Assembly: GCF_900168125.1 (NCBI RefSeq)
Contig: NZ_FUZF01000001.1
Coordinates: 62,001-126,000 of the forward strand
Length of the DNA: 64,000 nucleotides
Origin: Sphingobacterium nematocida
GTDB taxonomy: Bacteria; Bacteroidota; Bacteroidia; Sphingobacteriales; Sphingobacteriaceae
Direction: 5' to 3'
Made by a program: the position numbers and the translations under genes. Under the pieces are notes generated by a model. The model had not been told where the DNA came from. It saw nothing but the letters and a program-made list of their open reading frames with translations, and ran no database searches. The first letter of the stretch is position 1. The number at the start of each line of letters is the position of its first letter. Below, piece after piece: positions 27,940 through 36,851 of this stretch.

Positions 27940-29168
27940 TATGATGAGGCCTTTTTGGGTTTATTGAATTTTCTATTTTTATTAAATGGTTTTCGCTTAT
28001 TTCTATTGTTACTCTTCAATTTTGGAGTATATTCAGGTCCCGCAGCAAAACCATCAGGCAAAGGTACCTTGGTTATTTCATACTCTACCAACTTTTCAAT
28101 CAATGCAAATTTACCTTGATCCTTCACGTTAATAAAAGTAATAGCCGTTCCGGTGGTTGCTGCGCGAGCTGTACGTCCTACACGATGCACATAGTCTTCA
28201 GGATCCGGAGGTACATCATAATTGACTACCAAACTAATACCCACAATATCGATACCCCTAGAAATAACATCAGTACCTACCAATACATTCAGCTTCTTGG
28301 CGCGAAAACGGCTCATGATATCTTCCCTTTCCGACTGCTCTAGGTCCGAGTGAAATCCCTCTGCAGCAATACCACTTTTGATCAGGTCTTTCGTCAACGT
28401 TTTCACGATCTCCTTCTTAGAAGCGAAAACAATCACACTAGAATACTTAGGATCTTTAAGTATATGGCGGATCAGATCATTTTTATGCTCATCGTATACC
28501 AGATAGGCGTGTTGATCAATTCCTTCGGAAGGTTTGGAGATCGCAATATTTATCTCGGTTGGATTATGCAATATTTTCTTGGCTAGTCCTCTGATTTTAG
28601 TAGGCATCGTCGCCGAAAATAAAAGCGTCTGTCTCTTTTGCGGCAAATAACTGATGATACGTATAATATCATCATAGAAGCCCATATCCAACATCGTATC
28701 CGCTTCGTCAAGCACAAGGTGTTTAAGGCCGCTGAAATCAAACTTGCCTGAAGCCATATGGCTAATCAATCGTCCTGGAGTAGCTACTATAATATTGACC
28801 CCTTCTCGAATGGCTCTCTTTTGTTGTTCATACCCCATTCCGTCACCACCGCCGTAGATCGAAATTGAAGTTGTCCCTGTAAAGTACCCCAACCCCATCA
28901 CCTGTTGATCGATCTGCAACGCCAATTCACGCGTAGGGACTAATACAATAGTATCTACGCGCTCTTGAGGCTCCTGTCCATTTTTATGCAAAATAGGCAA
29001 TAAGTAAGCCGCGGTTTTGCCCGTTCCAGTCTGCGCACAGGCGATTAAATCTTCGTCGCGTAATATGACCGGTATGGTCTGTTCTTGAATGGGTGTAGCT
29101 TCTACAAACCCCATAGTATCAAGCCCCTCTTCCAATGTAGGAATGAAGCCAAATTCATCAAATCTCAA
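27939..29168 (-). CDS. DEAD-box ATP-dependent RNA helicase
   Basis: The 409-residue protein shows all DEAD-box motifs in order: Q-motif ATPIQEQTIP, AQTGTGKTAAYLLP (Walker A), PTRELALQ, GG, TPGR, LDEADTMLD, SATMPTKI, and in the second domain GTDVISRGIDI and HRVGRTARA. The C-terminus is basic (KLKSNNRNKRKPFNKNRKFN), as in RhlE-type helicases. It remodels RNA and ribosome precursors in the cytoplasm. It is transcribed ahead of ispE. Confidence 0.95.
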   Translation of the reverse strand: MRFDEFGFIPTLEEGLDTMGFVEATPIQEQTIPVILRDEDLIACAQTGTGKTAAYLLPILHKNGQEPQERVDTIVLVPTRELALQIDQQVMGLGYFTGTTSISIYGGGDGMGYEQQKRAIREGVNIIVATPGRLISHMASGKFDFSGLKHLVLDEADTMLDMGFYDDIIRIISYLPQKRQTLLFSATMPTKIRGLAKKILHNPTEINIAISKPSEGIDQHAYLVYDEHKNDLIRHILKDPKYSSVIVFASKKEIVKTLTKDLIKSGIAAEGFHSDLEQSEREDIMSRFRAKKLNVLVGTDVISRGIDIVGISLVVNYDVPPDPEDYVHRVGRTARAATTGTAITFINVKDQGKFALIEKLVEYEITKVPLPDGFAAGPEYTPKLKSNNRNKRKPFNKNRKFNKPKKASS

Positions 29169-29355
29169 TGTATTGAAATATCTATATTGTTAAATTACTC
29201 GAAGTTACTAATTTTTATGCAATAATCCGGTGCCTCTTTACCGACTCATTTTATACTTTCACCGAGCATCCGCCCAAACTAACCTATTTATGCTATACCA
29301 ATCCGGCCTGCCCTACTATCTTTGGACTATACAAACAAATAAAACAACAAATAAC

Positions 29356-29634
29356 ATGGCAACTAAAACAACATTCGACTTCAATAACGAAAACATCACA
29401 AGCGGTTTTCAAAAAGTATTCACCACAATACAGGATTCCAAGATCAGCGTATCCTCCAAATCTGGAAAGCAATGGCTAAATATCCCTTTGATTTTCGCAT
29501 TGGTTATCGCAATTATTTTTCCTTTTATCGCTATTCTTGCAGTGGCTTTGGTTTTACTTTCGATTATTAAAATCACTGTTGAGCGGGAGATTAAAGAGAC
29601 AAAAGATCCAAATAAAATGATCGAAATAAAATAA
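29356..29634 (+). CDS. Small DUF4342-like membrane protein
   Basis: Starting at the ATG at 29356 gives a 92-residue protein. A soluble head, FDFNNENITSGFQKVFTTIQ, is followed by SVSSKSGKQWLNIPLIFALVIAIIFPF and a long hydrophobic stretch (about 50-75), then a charged tail. The pattern resembles DUF4342, a small membrane-associated family of unknown role. An upstream in-frame start at 29230 lies in a region with no coding character. A short hairpin (29641-29677) follows. Confidence 0.65.
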   Translation: MATKTTFDFNNENITSGFQKVFTTIQDSKISVSSKSGKQWLNIPLIFALVIAIIFPFIAILAVALVLLSIIKITVEREIKETKDPNKMIEIK

Positions 29635-29640
29635 AACCGT

Positions 29641-29677
29641 GTAGCCCATATATCTATAAAAGAGAGATGTGGGCTAC
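29641..29677 (+). terminator. Hairpin between the DUF4342-like gene and the ClC gene
   Basis: GTAGCCCA (29641-29648) pairs with TGGGCTAC (29670-29677), with partial pairing further in. No long T-run follows, so it is a weak candidate. Confidence 0.45.
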
Positions 29678-29716
29678 AATTAACCGCTTTGGTTATAATT
29701 TTAGGCAATTATACTG

Positions 29717-29724
29717 TACTTTTG
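29717..29724 (+). promoter_or_regulatory. -7 promoter box for the ClC gene
   Basis: TACTTTTG matches TAnnTTTG and lies 25 bases before the ATG at 29749. It excludes a longer reading from 29689, which would start upstream of the promoter. Confidence 0.45.
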
Positions 29725-29748
29725 AACCGGCATTCAAAAGTACAAAGC

Positions 29749-31035
29749 ATGCAACGTCGCAAAACCATATTTCAAAGCTACCTCAAACTTATCATTTTAT
29801 CGGTTCTTGTAGCTTTTATCTGTTCCTTACTTGGTCTATCTTTAAAGTTTTTGACAGAGTTTTTCGAGTCGAAAGTATACACTGCAGCAATATCATTCCA
29901 AAAGAGTCTGCTTATCCTTTTACCTAGTATCGGTATCACAGCTATTTATTTTCTAAGGAAGTATTTGTTCCAAAACAGAAAAAACAAAGGAATCACAGAA
30001 ATCTACAAAACTCTTGATCAACGGAAAGATCATCTACCCTTTTTTAAGATTCCATCTCATTACCTCAACGGATTTTTAACTGTGATTTCTGGGGGGTCTA
30101 CTGGCGTTGAAGTTTCAACGGTTGTGGCTACCGCTACCGTAGGCAACGTAACATATGAACAAAATTATACCGCAAAGAAATATAAGCGAGAGTTAGTCTG
30201 TGCCGGTGTCGCAGCGGGAGTAGCTGTTCTTTTTGCCAGTCCTTTAGCGGGCTGGTTTTTTGCTATGGAAGTAATCGCAAAAAAAAGGAGAAAATCAATA
30301 ATGGTTAGCTGTACCGTTTCGGCATTCGTCGCTTGGTTATTTATCCATTTTTTTGAAAGTAAACCGTTTTTTTCTATCCCCATTCAAGGGTGGAACTGGA
30401 ATGCTATTCCATTTTTTCTGTTATTGAGTTTATTTGCTAGTGTGTTATCGGTTTATTTTACCATACTCGTTATCTGGATTAAAACATTTTTCGCAAAGAT
30501 CCATAACAATTTTATACGCGTCAACTCAGGCGCCATTCTAGTTGGTTTAATGCTTTTCTTCTTCCCGATATTATATGGAGATAGTTATCACGGCCTTATA
30601 CACCTTGTCGAAAAAGCAATCTTTACTCAGGAAGTCCCGTTTTTACTTCTTATTGCGCTCATCCTACTAAAACCGATAGCCGCATCGCTCACATTAGGTG
30701 CAGGTGGAGATGGCGGTGTGTTTGCACCTAGTATTGTTGCCGGCGCATTCTTAGGTTTACTATTCGCGAGCCTAAGTAATCATTATCTGGGCACCCATTT
30801 GATTGTATTCAACTTTGTCCTTCTGGGGGCAGCATCAACTTTATCTTCGGCTATATTTGCTCCATTTACAGCGATGATTTTGGTTAGCAGCATGGCACCA
30901 AATGGCTATGATCTACTTGTTCCTTTATTCATTTGCTGCCTACTTTCCCGTATCGTTGCCCAAAAGTTATTACCTTATAATGTATATACTTACGATTTCT
31001 ACCAGAGCAAACACACAAAGGTGTCCACCTCATAA
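29749..31035 (+). CDS. ClC-family chloride channel/transporter with altered gate motif
   Basis: The ATG at 29749 gives 428 residues and about ten membrane segments. ClC signatures are present but modified: ISGGSTGVEVSTVVATATVGN replaces the GREGP selectivity motif, and LGAGGDGGVFAPSIVAGAF is the GxFxP region. The gating glutamate of the GREGP motif seems to be a threonine here, which would change or abolish proton coupling. It is a single gene with its own promoter. Confidence 0.85.
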   Translation: MQRRKTIFQSYLKLIILSVLVAFICSLLGLSLKFLTEFFESKVYTAAISFQKSLLILLPSIGITAIYFLRKYLFQNRKNKGITEIYKTLDQRKDHLPFFKIPSHYLNGFLTVISGGSTGVEVSTVVATATVGNVTYEQNYTAKKYKRELVCAGVAAGVAVLFASPLAGWFFAMEVIAKKRRKSIMVSCTVSAFVAWLFIHFFESKPFFSIPIQGWNWNAIPFFLLLSLFASVLSVYFTILVIWIKTFFAKIHNNFIRVNSGAILVGLMLFFFPILYGDSYHGLIHLVEKAIFTQEVPFLLLIALILLKPIAASLTLGAGGDGGVFAPSIVAGAFLGLLFASLSNHYLGTHLIVFNFVLLGAASTLSSAIFAPFTAMILVSSMAPNGYDLLVPLFICCLLSRIVAQKLLPYNVYTYDFYQSKHTKVSTS

Positions 31036-31179
31036 GTTATTGTAGGAAAACTGAGGTACAGCTTATTGAATTACATTAAAATATCGTTAATTTTTGTTAA
31101 CATTCTATAATATGCCGGTATTGGCACCCCTATTGTCATATTCCTGTGACATATTTTTATAGAACTAAATTTTACATGT

Positions 31180-31569
31180 ATGAAAACGACTTTCAAAATC
31201 TTAAGCTTACTCTTTGTCACCGTTACATTGTTCACGTTCGCCGCCTGCAGCAAAGATGATGATCCTGCAGATAACGATCTTTTTATCGGAAAATATGAAG
31301 GGACTGTTTCCTTTAGTAGTACAAACGATAGTGATACAGATGTGGCACGCACCAACGGTTCAGTAACTGTAACCAAAATCGGTGATAAGTACTCCTTCAA
31401 CTTCTCCAATGGAATACCTACAATAGGAAATATTATTATGGAAAAAGGAGATAACAACACTATTATTTTTAACGACAATGCTATTGGCACCATAACGGTT
31501 ACGGCTTCTGACCTGGATATTATATATGCCAAAGACGGCAAAGCCTGGACTGCAGATTGCAAACGATAA
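31180..31569 (+). CDS. Small lipoprotein of unknown function
   Basis: This 129-residue product has the signal MKTTFKILSLLFVTVTLFTFAAC and a charged linker (SKDDDPADND), a surface-export-like signal in Bacteroidota. The mature part is a beta-rich domain (GKYEGTVSFSS, GSVTVTKIGDKYSFNF). No function is recognised. The gene-free stretch downstream (31570-31889) holds the candidate RNA described separately. Confidence 0.8.
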   Translation: MKTTFKILSLLFVTVTLFTFAACSKDDDPADNDLFIGKYEGTVSFSSTNDSDTDVARTNGSVTVTKIGDKYSFNFSNGIPTIGNIIMEKGDNNTIIFNDNAIGTITVTASDLDIIYAKDGKAWTADCKR

Positions 31570-31641
31570 GGTATTAGAAACAGTACAATTCAGAACCAAT
31601 AAAAAAAGTAAATTAAATTTTACTTAGTGTTATAAATACAC

Positions 31642-31649
31642 TATATTTG
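31642..31649 (+). promoter_or_regulatory. -7 promoter box of the candidate non-coding RNA
   Basis: TATATTTG is a perfect TAnnTTTG box 73 bases after the end of the lipoprotein gene and well before any + strand gene. The -33 element is weak. A start near 31655 would make a transcript of about 200 bases. Confidence 0.5.
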
Positions 31650-31654
31650 TATCA

Positions 31655-31853
31655 TCATAATTTAGGTTTATAATTGGTTATTAAAGGTTTTCATTCTCCC
31701 CGTTTGAAAACCTTTATCTTAACAACTAAACCTAGGATAATAACGATAGAATTAGATTTTTTTAAATTATACTGTTTAATACAATTTGTGGTCTTCATAG
31801 CGTTAGGAAACTACAAAACAAAGACGAAGGCGATTCACCGCTTTCGTCTTTTT
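31655..31853 (+). ncRNA. Candidate structured non-coding RNA
   Basis: The region after the -7 box has a nested fold. The outer stem TAGGTTTA (31663-31670) pairs with TAAACCTA (31727-31734). An inner GTTA/TAAC pair follows, then an 11-base-pair stem AAAGGTTTTCA (31683-31693) with TGAAAACCTTT (31705-31715) and an 11-base loop containing CCCC. It ends in a terminator at 31820-31853. No credible open reading frame fits, and sdhB on the other strand begins only at 31890. The boundaries are approximate. Confidence 0.45.
31820..31853. terminator. Rho-independent terminator of the candidate RNA, shared with sdhB
   Basis: AAGACGAAGGCG (31821-31832) pairs with CGCTTTCGTCTT (31839-31850, one G-T pair), with a 6-base loop and TTTTT to 31853. 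Read on the other strand it also has a T-rich tail, so it can end sdhB transcription too. Confidence 0.75.
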
Positions 31854-31889
31854 CATACATGTGCTACGTGTCGTCTATTTATTGCTTGA

Positions 31890-32636
31890 TTACTTCCTTC
31901 TTAACAATGCCCGATTGTATTCGTAATTCATTCGTGCTATATTCAACACAGACACCGCCTGTGGACATTCCACCTCGCAAGCTTCGGTATTAGAACAATG
32001 TCCAAACTCCTCTGCATCCATCTGTTTAACCATGCGAAGTACGCGCTCCTGCCGCTCCTCTTTACCTTGTGGCAATAGGACCAGATGGTTTATTTTTGCC
32101 GAGGTAAATAAAGCGGCACTTCCGTTCTTACAGGTGGCAACGCAGGCACCACAGCCTATACACGCTGCTGCATCAAAAGCTTCCTCGGTGACCTGATGCG
32201 TTACCGGTATCGCGTGCGCATCGGGCGCTTGTCCCGTATTTATAGAAACAAACCCTCCACTTGAAATAATGCGGTCAAACGAAGTTCGATCCACCCTTAA
32301 GTCTCTTTTTACAGGAAAAGCTGCTGATCTAAAAGGCTCAATTGTAATCGTGTCGTTGTCATTGAACGAACGGAGATGCAATTGGCAAGTTGTCGTATTT
32401 TTTAAGGGGCCGTGTGCTATACCATTGATCATCATTCCACATTGCCCACATATACCCTCCCTACAATCGTGATCAAACTCTACCGGATCCTCCCCGCTCA
32501 ATACCAGTGTCTCATTCAGTGTATCCATCATTTCCAAAAAAGACATGTGTGGATTTAAATTTTCTAAGACATAATCTACCAATCGCCCTGTCGATTCGCG
32601 GTCCTTTTGTCGCCAAACTTTAAGATTTAATATCAT
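31890..32636 (-). CDS. sdhB: Succinate dehydrogenase/fumarate reductase iron-sulfur subunit
   Basis: The 248-residue protein has the [2Fe-2S] site CREGICGQCGMMINGIAHG near residue 58 with a distal TTTCQ cysteine, CIGCGACVATCKNG for the [4Fe-4S] cluster near 145, and CSNTEACEVECP for the [3Fe-4S] cluster near 205. It carries electrons from SdhA to quinone. It is the last gene of the sdhCAB cluster, 70 bases after sdhA, and ends at a bidirectional terminator. Confidence 0.95.
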   Translation of the reverse strand: MILNLKVWRQKDRESTGRLVDYVLENLNPHMSFLEMMDTLNETLVLSGEDPVEFDHDCREGICGQCGMMINGIAHGPLKNTTTCQLHLRSFNDNDTITIEPFRSAAFPVKRDLRVDRTSFDRIISSGGFVSINTGQAPDAHAIPVTHQVTEEAFDAAACIGCGACVATCKNGSAALFTSAKINHLVLLPQGKEERQERVLRMVKQMDAEEFGHCSNTEACEVECPQAVSVLNIARMNYEYNRALLRRK

Positions 32637-32706
32637 ATGTATCTATTTTTTTATCTATCACTAACTTCTCCCGAAAAATCGAGCGACTCTATAAAATATC
32701 CCCCAT

Positions 32707-34623
32707 CTATTTATAACTGCGGACAATAGGTTGTACGACTTCAAAGCTAAGATCCTCCTTGTGCAATACCGGATCTTTATCCGCACCAGTCCATTCCCAG
32801 GCTGAGATAAACTGAAATTCCCTGTCGTTACGCATTGCTTCCCCTTCAGGCGTCTGATACTCCTCTCGAAAATGTGCTCCACACGATTCATTCCGGGTCA
32901 ACGCATCAAAACACATCAATTCTCCTATTTCCAAATAATCGGCTACCCGCCCAGCTTTTTCCAATTCACTGTTCATGGTTTCTGCAGCACCAGACACTTT
33001 TACGTTTTTATAAAAGTCCTCCCTCAACTTGCGAATTTCCGAAATAGCCCAATTCAATCCCTCCGCATTACGTGCCAAACCGCAATAGTCATACAAAATC
33101 TTTCCCAGCGTTTTGTGGTAATAATCTACTGTTTTGCTACCATTGATATTTATAAAGCGCTTAAGATTAGTCTCTACAGCCGATTGAGCCTTTTCGAACT
33201 CCGGATGATCAACATGAATCTTTCCGGTATGAATATCTCCCGAAAGGTAATTAGCGATGGTATAAGGGGCTATAAAATACCCATCTACCGAAGCTTGCAA
33301 CAAAGAATTAGCCCCCAACCTGTTAGCGCCGTGGTCGGCAAAATTCGCTTCACCAAGCGCAAAAAGACCAGGTATGGTAGTCATCAACTCATAGTCAACC
33401 CACAATCCACCCATGGAAAAATGTGCCGATGGCGAGATCATCATAGGCTCTTCATAGGCATCAAAACCCGTTATTTTACGGTACATATCAAATAGATTAC
33501 CGTATTTTTCCTCAATCTTTTCTCGTCCCTGTTCTCGAATAGCCTTCGCAAAATCTAGATACACGGCATTTTTTAATGGGCCAATCCCGAATCCAGCGTC
33601 GATACGTTCCCTTGCCGCCCGGGAAGAAATATCCCGGGGTGCCAGATTTCCGAAAGCAGGATATCTTCTTTCCAAATAATAATCCCTTTCTTCCTCTGGA
33701 ATATCGTTCGGATTCCTGGCTTCATTCTCTTTCAGCGGAACCCAAATCCGACCATCGTTACGTAGCGATTCAGACATCAAAGTCAGTTTCGATTGATAAT
33801 CTCCCGATTGGGGCAGAGAGGTAGGATGTATCTGTATCCAGCTTGGACTCGCCATCAATGCGCCTTTCTTGTAGGCACGCCAGATAGCCGACCCATTACA
33901 ACCCATTGCTAATGTCGATAGGTAGTATATCTTTCCATAGCCACCCGTAGCCAATACCACCGTATGAGCCGCATGTTTCTCCAATTCACCTGTATCCAGA
34001 TTACGTACGATAATACCCCTGGCCTTGCCGTCAATCAAAACCAGGTCCAACATTTCGTGTCTGGAATAGAGCTTCACCCCTCCCTTTCCTACCTGACGCA
34101 TCAGCGCCTGATAGGCTCCCAACAACAACTGTTGCCCAGTCTGTCCTCGAGCATAAAAGGTACGGCTTACCTGTACCCCTCCAAAAGAGCGATTGTTGAG
34201 ATACCCTCCATATTCCCGTCCGAAAGGTACTCCCTGTGCGACAGCCTGATCAATTAAATTTAGCGAACACTCGGCCATCCGGTATACATTGGCCTCTCGC
34301 GCCCGAAAGTCGCCCCCTTTCAATGTATCGACAAACATACGATATACGCTATCGCCGTCGTTTTTGTAATTTTTAGCGGCGTTTACTCCTCCTTGTGCTG
34401 CGACAGAATGCGCCCGTCTTGGACTATCCTGAAAACAAAAGGCCTTGACCTGATACCCCATCTCGGCCAAAGAAGCAGCTATCGAACTCCCTGCCAATCC
34501 TGTGCCCACAACAATCACATCCAATTTCTTGCGATTGGCCGGATTAACCAACTTTGCCTGCTTCTTAAAATTATCCCATTTATCTTCCAATGCCCCCTCG
34601 GGAATTTTTGCATCTAAGTTCAT
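32707..34623 (-). CDS. sdhA: Succinate dehydrogenase/fumarate reductase flavoprotein subunit
   Basis: The 638-residue protein has an N-terminal FAD-binding Rossmann motif ([19 protein letters not shown]), the covalent-FAD histidine region [20 protein letters not shown], the active-site block [16 protein letters not shown] and the conserved [20 protein letters not shown]. It oxidises succinate to fumarate or works in reverse. It is the long variant found in Bacteroidota that pairs with a single cytochrome b subunit. The operon order is porin, DASS, sdhC, sdhA, sdhB. Confidence 0.95.
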   Translation of the reverse strand: MNLDAKIPEGALEDKWDNFKKQAKLVNPANRKKLDVIVVGTGLAGSSIAASLAEMGYQVKAFCFQDSPRRAHSVAAQGGVNAAKNYKNDGDSVYRMFVDTLKGGDFRAREANVYRMAECSLNLIDQAVAQGVPFGREYGGYLNNRSFGGVQVSRTFYARGQTGQQLLLGAYQALMRQVGKGGVKLYSRHEMLDLVLIDGKARGIIVRNLDTGELEKHAAHTVVLATGGYGKIYYLSTLAMGCNGSAIWRAYKKGALMASPSWIQIHPTSLPQSGDYQSKLTLMSESLRNDGRIWVPLKENEARNPNDIPEEERDYYLERRYPAFGNLAPRDISSRAARERIDAGFGIGPLKNAVYLDFAKAIREQGREKIEEKYGNLFDMYRKITGFDAYEEPMMISPSAHFSMGGLWVDYELMTTIPGLFALGEANFADHGANRLGANSLLQASVDGYFIAPYTIANYLSGDIHTGKIHVDHPEFEKAQSAVETNLKRFININGSKTVDYYHKTLGKILYDYCGLARNAEGLNWAISEIRKLREDFYKNVKVSGAAETMNSELEKAGRVADYLEIGELMCFDALTRNESCGAHFREEYQTPEGEAMRNDREFQFISAWEWTGADKDPVLHKEDLSFEVVQPIVRSYK

Positions 34624-34640
34624 ACGCTTTTATCTTAAGT

Positions 34641-35297
34641 TTAACCCCTGCTGATATATATATAAATAGGCATCATCGCAAAGCCTACACAGATCAAGAC
34701 GGCATATACCTCTCCTGCTATCTTGAGCCATCGCATGTACTTTGGATGAAATAGCCCGAGTGTCCTAAAAGCGCTATGTAAGCCGTGAATCAGGTGATAG
34801 CAGAGCGCGACCATCGACAGCACATAGATAACCACATACCACCACTCCTGAAAGGTAGTCACTACCAACAGGTAAAGATCCCGATGACCATTGCTATCCA
34901 AGGGCAGTTCCCCAAACTTATATACATACCAGAAGTTTTTGAAGTGAATAACCAGAAAAATTAAGATAAGAGAACCTAGTATTCCCATATTACGACTATA
35001 CCACTTGCTAGCCCGGCCCCTCTGATCTTTTTGATATCCTTTTGAAGACTTACTATTTTTCATCGTAACGATCAATGCATCGGCTACGTGTAAGATAATA
35101 CTCAGATATAACACATAGGACACCATCTTTATCAATGCGTTACCAGACAAAAAGTTAGAATACCAATTAAATTGAAGCCGAGCCTCCTCTTCGGGCATAA
35201 ATAACTGTAGATTTCCCAACAGGTGTATAGTCAGAAAAAATGCTAAAAATAGTCCCGTCAGGCACAGCAGCATTTTACGAGATAATGTTGTCAACAT
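34641..35297 (-). CDS. sdhC: Succinate dehydrogenase cytochrome b subunit
   Basis: The 218-residue membrane subunit has five helices and histidines spread across them (TIHLLGNLQLF, LSIILHVADALIV, LVIHFKNFWYV, CYHLIHGLHSAFRTLG), as in di-haem type-B succinate:quinone oxidoreductases. It anchors SdhAB and passes electrons to menaquinone. It starts 12 bases after the DASS transporter stop, tying transport and oxidation together. Confidence 0.9.
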   Translation of the reverse strand: MLTTLSRKMLLCLTGLFLAFFLTIHLLGNLQLFMPEEEARLQFNWYSNFLSGNALIKMVSYVLYLSIILHVADALIVTMKNSKSSKGYQKDQRGRASKWYSRNMGILGSLILIFLVIHFKNFWYVYKFGELPLDSNGHRDLYLLVVTTFQEWWYVVIYVLSMVALCYHLIHGLHSAFRTLGLFHPKYMRWLKIAGEVYAVLICVGFAMMPIYIYISRG

Positions 35298-35309
35298 CGC
35301 GATACAATT

Positions 35310-36740
35310 TTAATAATAACCAATTACCTTCATCCATAACCCACCCACAACCATATAGATCACCAATAGTAGAATACCGATTTCCAATCCGCGTAACCAC
35401 CAAGCTTTTAGCTCCACATAACCGCTACCAAAATACACAGGAGCAGGTCCATGTCCGTAGTGGGTCAATACCCCATAGATAGAGCCCATAAAACCCAGCA
35501 TCATAGCGAGCAACATCGGAGGAATCCCCAACGAAATACCTACCCCCAATAACGCGGCATACATGGCTGCAACGTGTGCCGTCGCGCTCGCAAATATATA
35601 ATGGCTAAAAAAGTAGACCAGAATAATCACCGGAAATGCGACCATCCAATTCAAGCCACCTATTTGTACTTTAACAATATCACTAAACCAAGCAATAAAT
35701 CCCAACTCATTGAGCGAGCTGGCCATCATCACCAGTACAGCAAACCATACAATCGTATCCCAGGCTCCCTTCTCCGCCTTGACATCTTCCCATGTCAATA
35801 CCGAGGTCAGAAGCAGCAAAGTAAGACCGATAAATGCGGTAGTAGTCGCATCAATAGACAATGATGCTCCAAAAATCCATAATGCCAACAGGATAAAAAA
35901 TGCAAATAACATCAGCCATTCGTTGACCTTAATAGGCCCCATCTCATTCAGCTTCTCTGTTGCCATTTTTGCTGCGCCACCCGTTTTCTTGAGTTCCGGT
36001 GGATATAGTTTATACAATACCAACGGTACAATAAAAAATGCCGCTAGCCCAGGGATAAATCCAGCGATGGCCCAGGACATCCAGGAGATATCAACGCCCA
36101 GATTCGCTGCAAATTTCTGACACATCGGATTGCTCGCAGTCCCGGTTAAAAACATAGATGAGGTAATGAGGTTCATGTAATAGCTATTGAGCGTCAAAAA
36201 AGAACCTAACTTCCTATGGGTAGTCGGATCCTCCGGTACAGAGCCAAAACTCATGGCCATGGATTTCATGATCGGATAGATGATACCTCCTCCACGAGCC
36301 GTATTACTGGGGATAGCTGGAGCCAGACACATATCTGCCAATCCCAGCCCATAGGCTAGCCCCAAAGAGCTCTTACCAAAAATCTTGATAAAAAGAAAAG
36401 CGATTCGATTACCTAGTCCCGTTTTAATAAAACCCCTAGCGATAAAAAAAGAAATACCAATCAGCCAAATCACCTTATCGCCAAAGCCGCTCAACGACTT
36501 GACGATAGATCCACTGGCATCGCCAGGAGCAAGAACCTGTGTCAATGCCGTAAAACCAATCGCCATCATACACATCGTGCCCATTGGCGCGGCTTTTAAT
36601 ATAATGCCGAGGATAGTAGCCGCGAATATGGCAAATAGGTGCCAAGCCTCAGGACTCACACCATCTGGCGTAGGTATAAACCATAGTGCTAAAGCAATTA
36701 AAAAAGTAATACCTATCTTTTTAATACTAATTTCTTTCAT
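35310..36740 (-). CDS. DASS-family anion (dicarboxylate) transporter
   Basis: This 476-residue membrane protein has about eleven to twelve helices. Family landmarks are DMCLAPAIPSNTARGGGIIYPI and the related SSMFLTGTASNPMCQKFA, the two SNT/TASN substrate and sodium sites of the DASS/CitT family, and ASATAHVAAMYAALLGVG. It imports C4-dicarboxylates such as succinate, malate or oxoglutarate, which fits the sdhCAB genes immediately downstream. Its 5' region holds one copy of the two-copy leader element (36759-36832). Confidence 0.9.
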   Translation of the reverse strand: MKEISIKKIGITFLIALALWFIPTPDGVSPEAWHLFAIFAATILGIILKAAPMGTMCMMAIGFTALTQVLAPGDASGSIVKSLSGFGDKVIWLIGISFFIARGFIKTGLGNRIAFLFIKIFGKSSLGLAYGLGLADMCLAPAIPSNTARGGGIIYPIMKSMAMSFGSVPEDPTTHRKLGSFLTLNSYYMNLITSSMFLTGTASNPMCQKFAANLGVDISWMSWAIAGFIPGLAAFFIVPLVLYKLYPPELKKTGGAAKMATEKLNEMGPIKVNEWLMLFAFFILLALWIFGASLSIDATTTAFIGLTLLLLTSVLTWEDVKAEKGAWDTIVWFAVLVMMASSLNELGFIAWFSDIVKVQIGGLNWMVAFPVIILVYFFSHYIFASATAHVAAMYAALLGVGISLGIPPMLLAMMLGFMGSIYGVLTHYGHGPAPVYFGSGYVELKAWWLRGLEIGILLLVIYMVVGGLWMKVIGYY

Positions 36741-36758
36741 ATGTGTATAATTTGATCT

Positions 36759-36830
36759 TCAGTTGTCATATGGAATATCCAAACTATATTCATCCGTGTT
36801 TGTGTAGCCATTGCTACATGGATATTTCAT
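36759..36830 (-). CDS. Putative 23-residue leader peptide (copy 1)
   Basis: An ATG at 36830 in the context TTACATATGAAA opens a 23-codon reading frame ending TGA at 36759. The peptide starts MKYP and has LDIPY at residues 17-21. A second, in-frame version with the same end motifs but a different middle lies at 60434-60520. It ends 18 bases before the DASS ATG. It may be a translated leader or only a by-product of a conserved RNA stem. Confidence 0.4.
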   Translation of the reverse strand: MKYPCSNGYTNTDEYSLDIPYDN

Positions 36831-36832
36831 AT
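36768..36832 (-). repeat. Leader element copy 1 (imperfect inverted repeat)
   Basis: ATATGAAATATCCA (minus, 36832-36819) pairs with TGGATATTCCATAT (36781-36768) over 14 positions with one A-C mismatch and a 37-base loop. Inside the loop, TGTAGC/GCTACA makes a small extra hairpin. Both arms, including the mismatch, recur identically at 60461-60522. It lies between the porin and DASS genes. Confidence 0.7.
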
Positions 36833-36851
36833 GTAAATAGATTGATTTTCA

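Noticed and set aside
31674..31889. A 71-codon reading frame across the candidate RNA
   Set aside because: It starts inside the inner stem region, runs through a strong terminator and shows no protein pattern.
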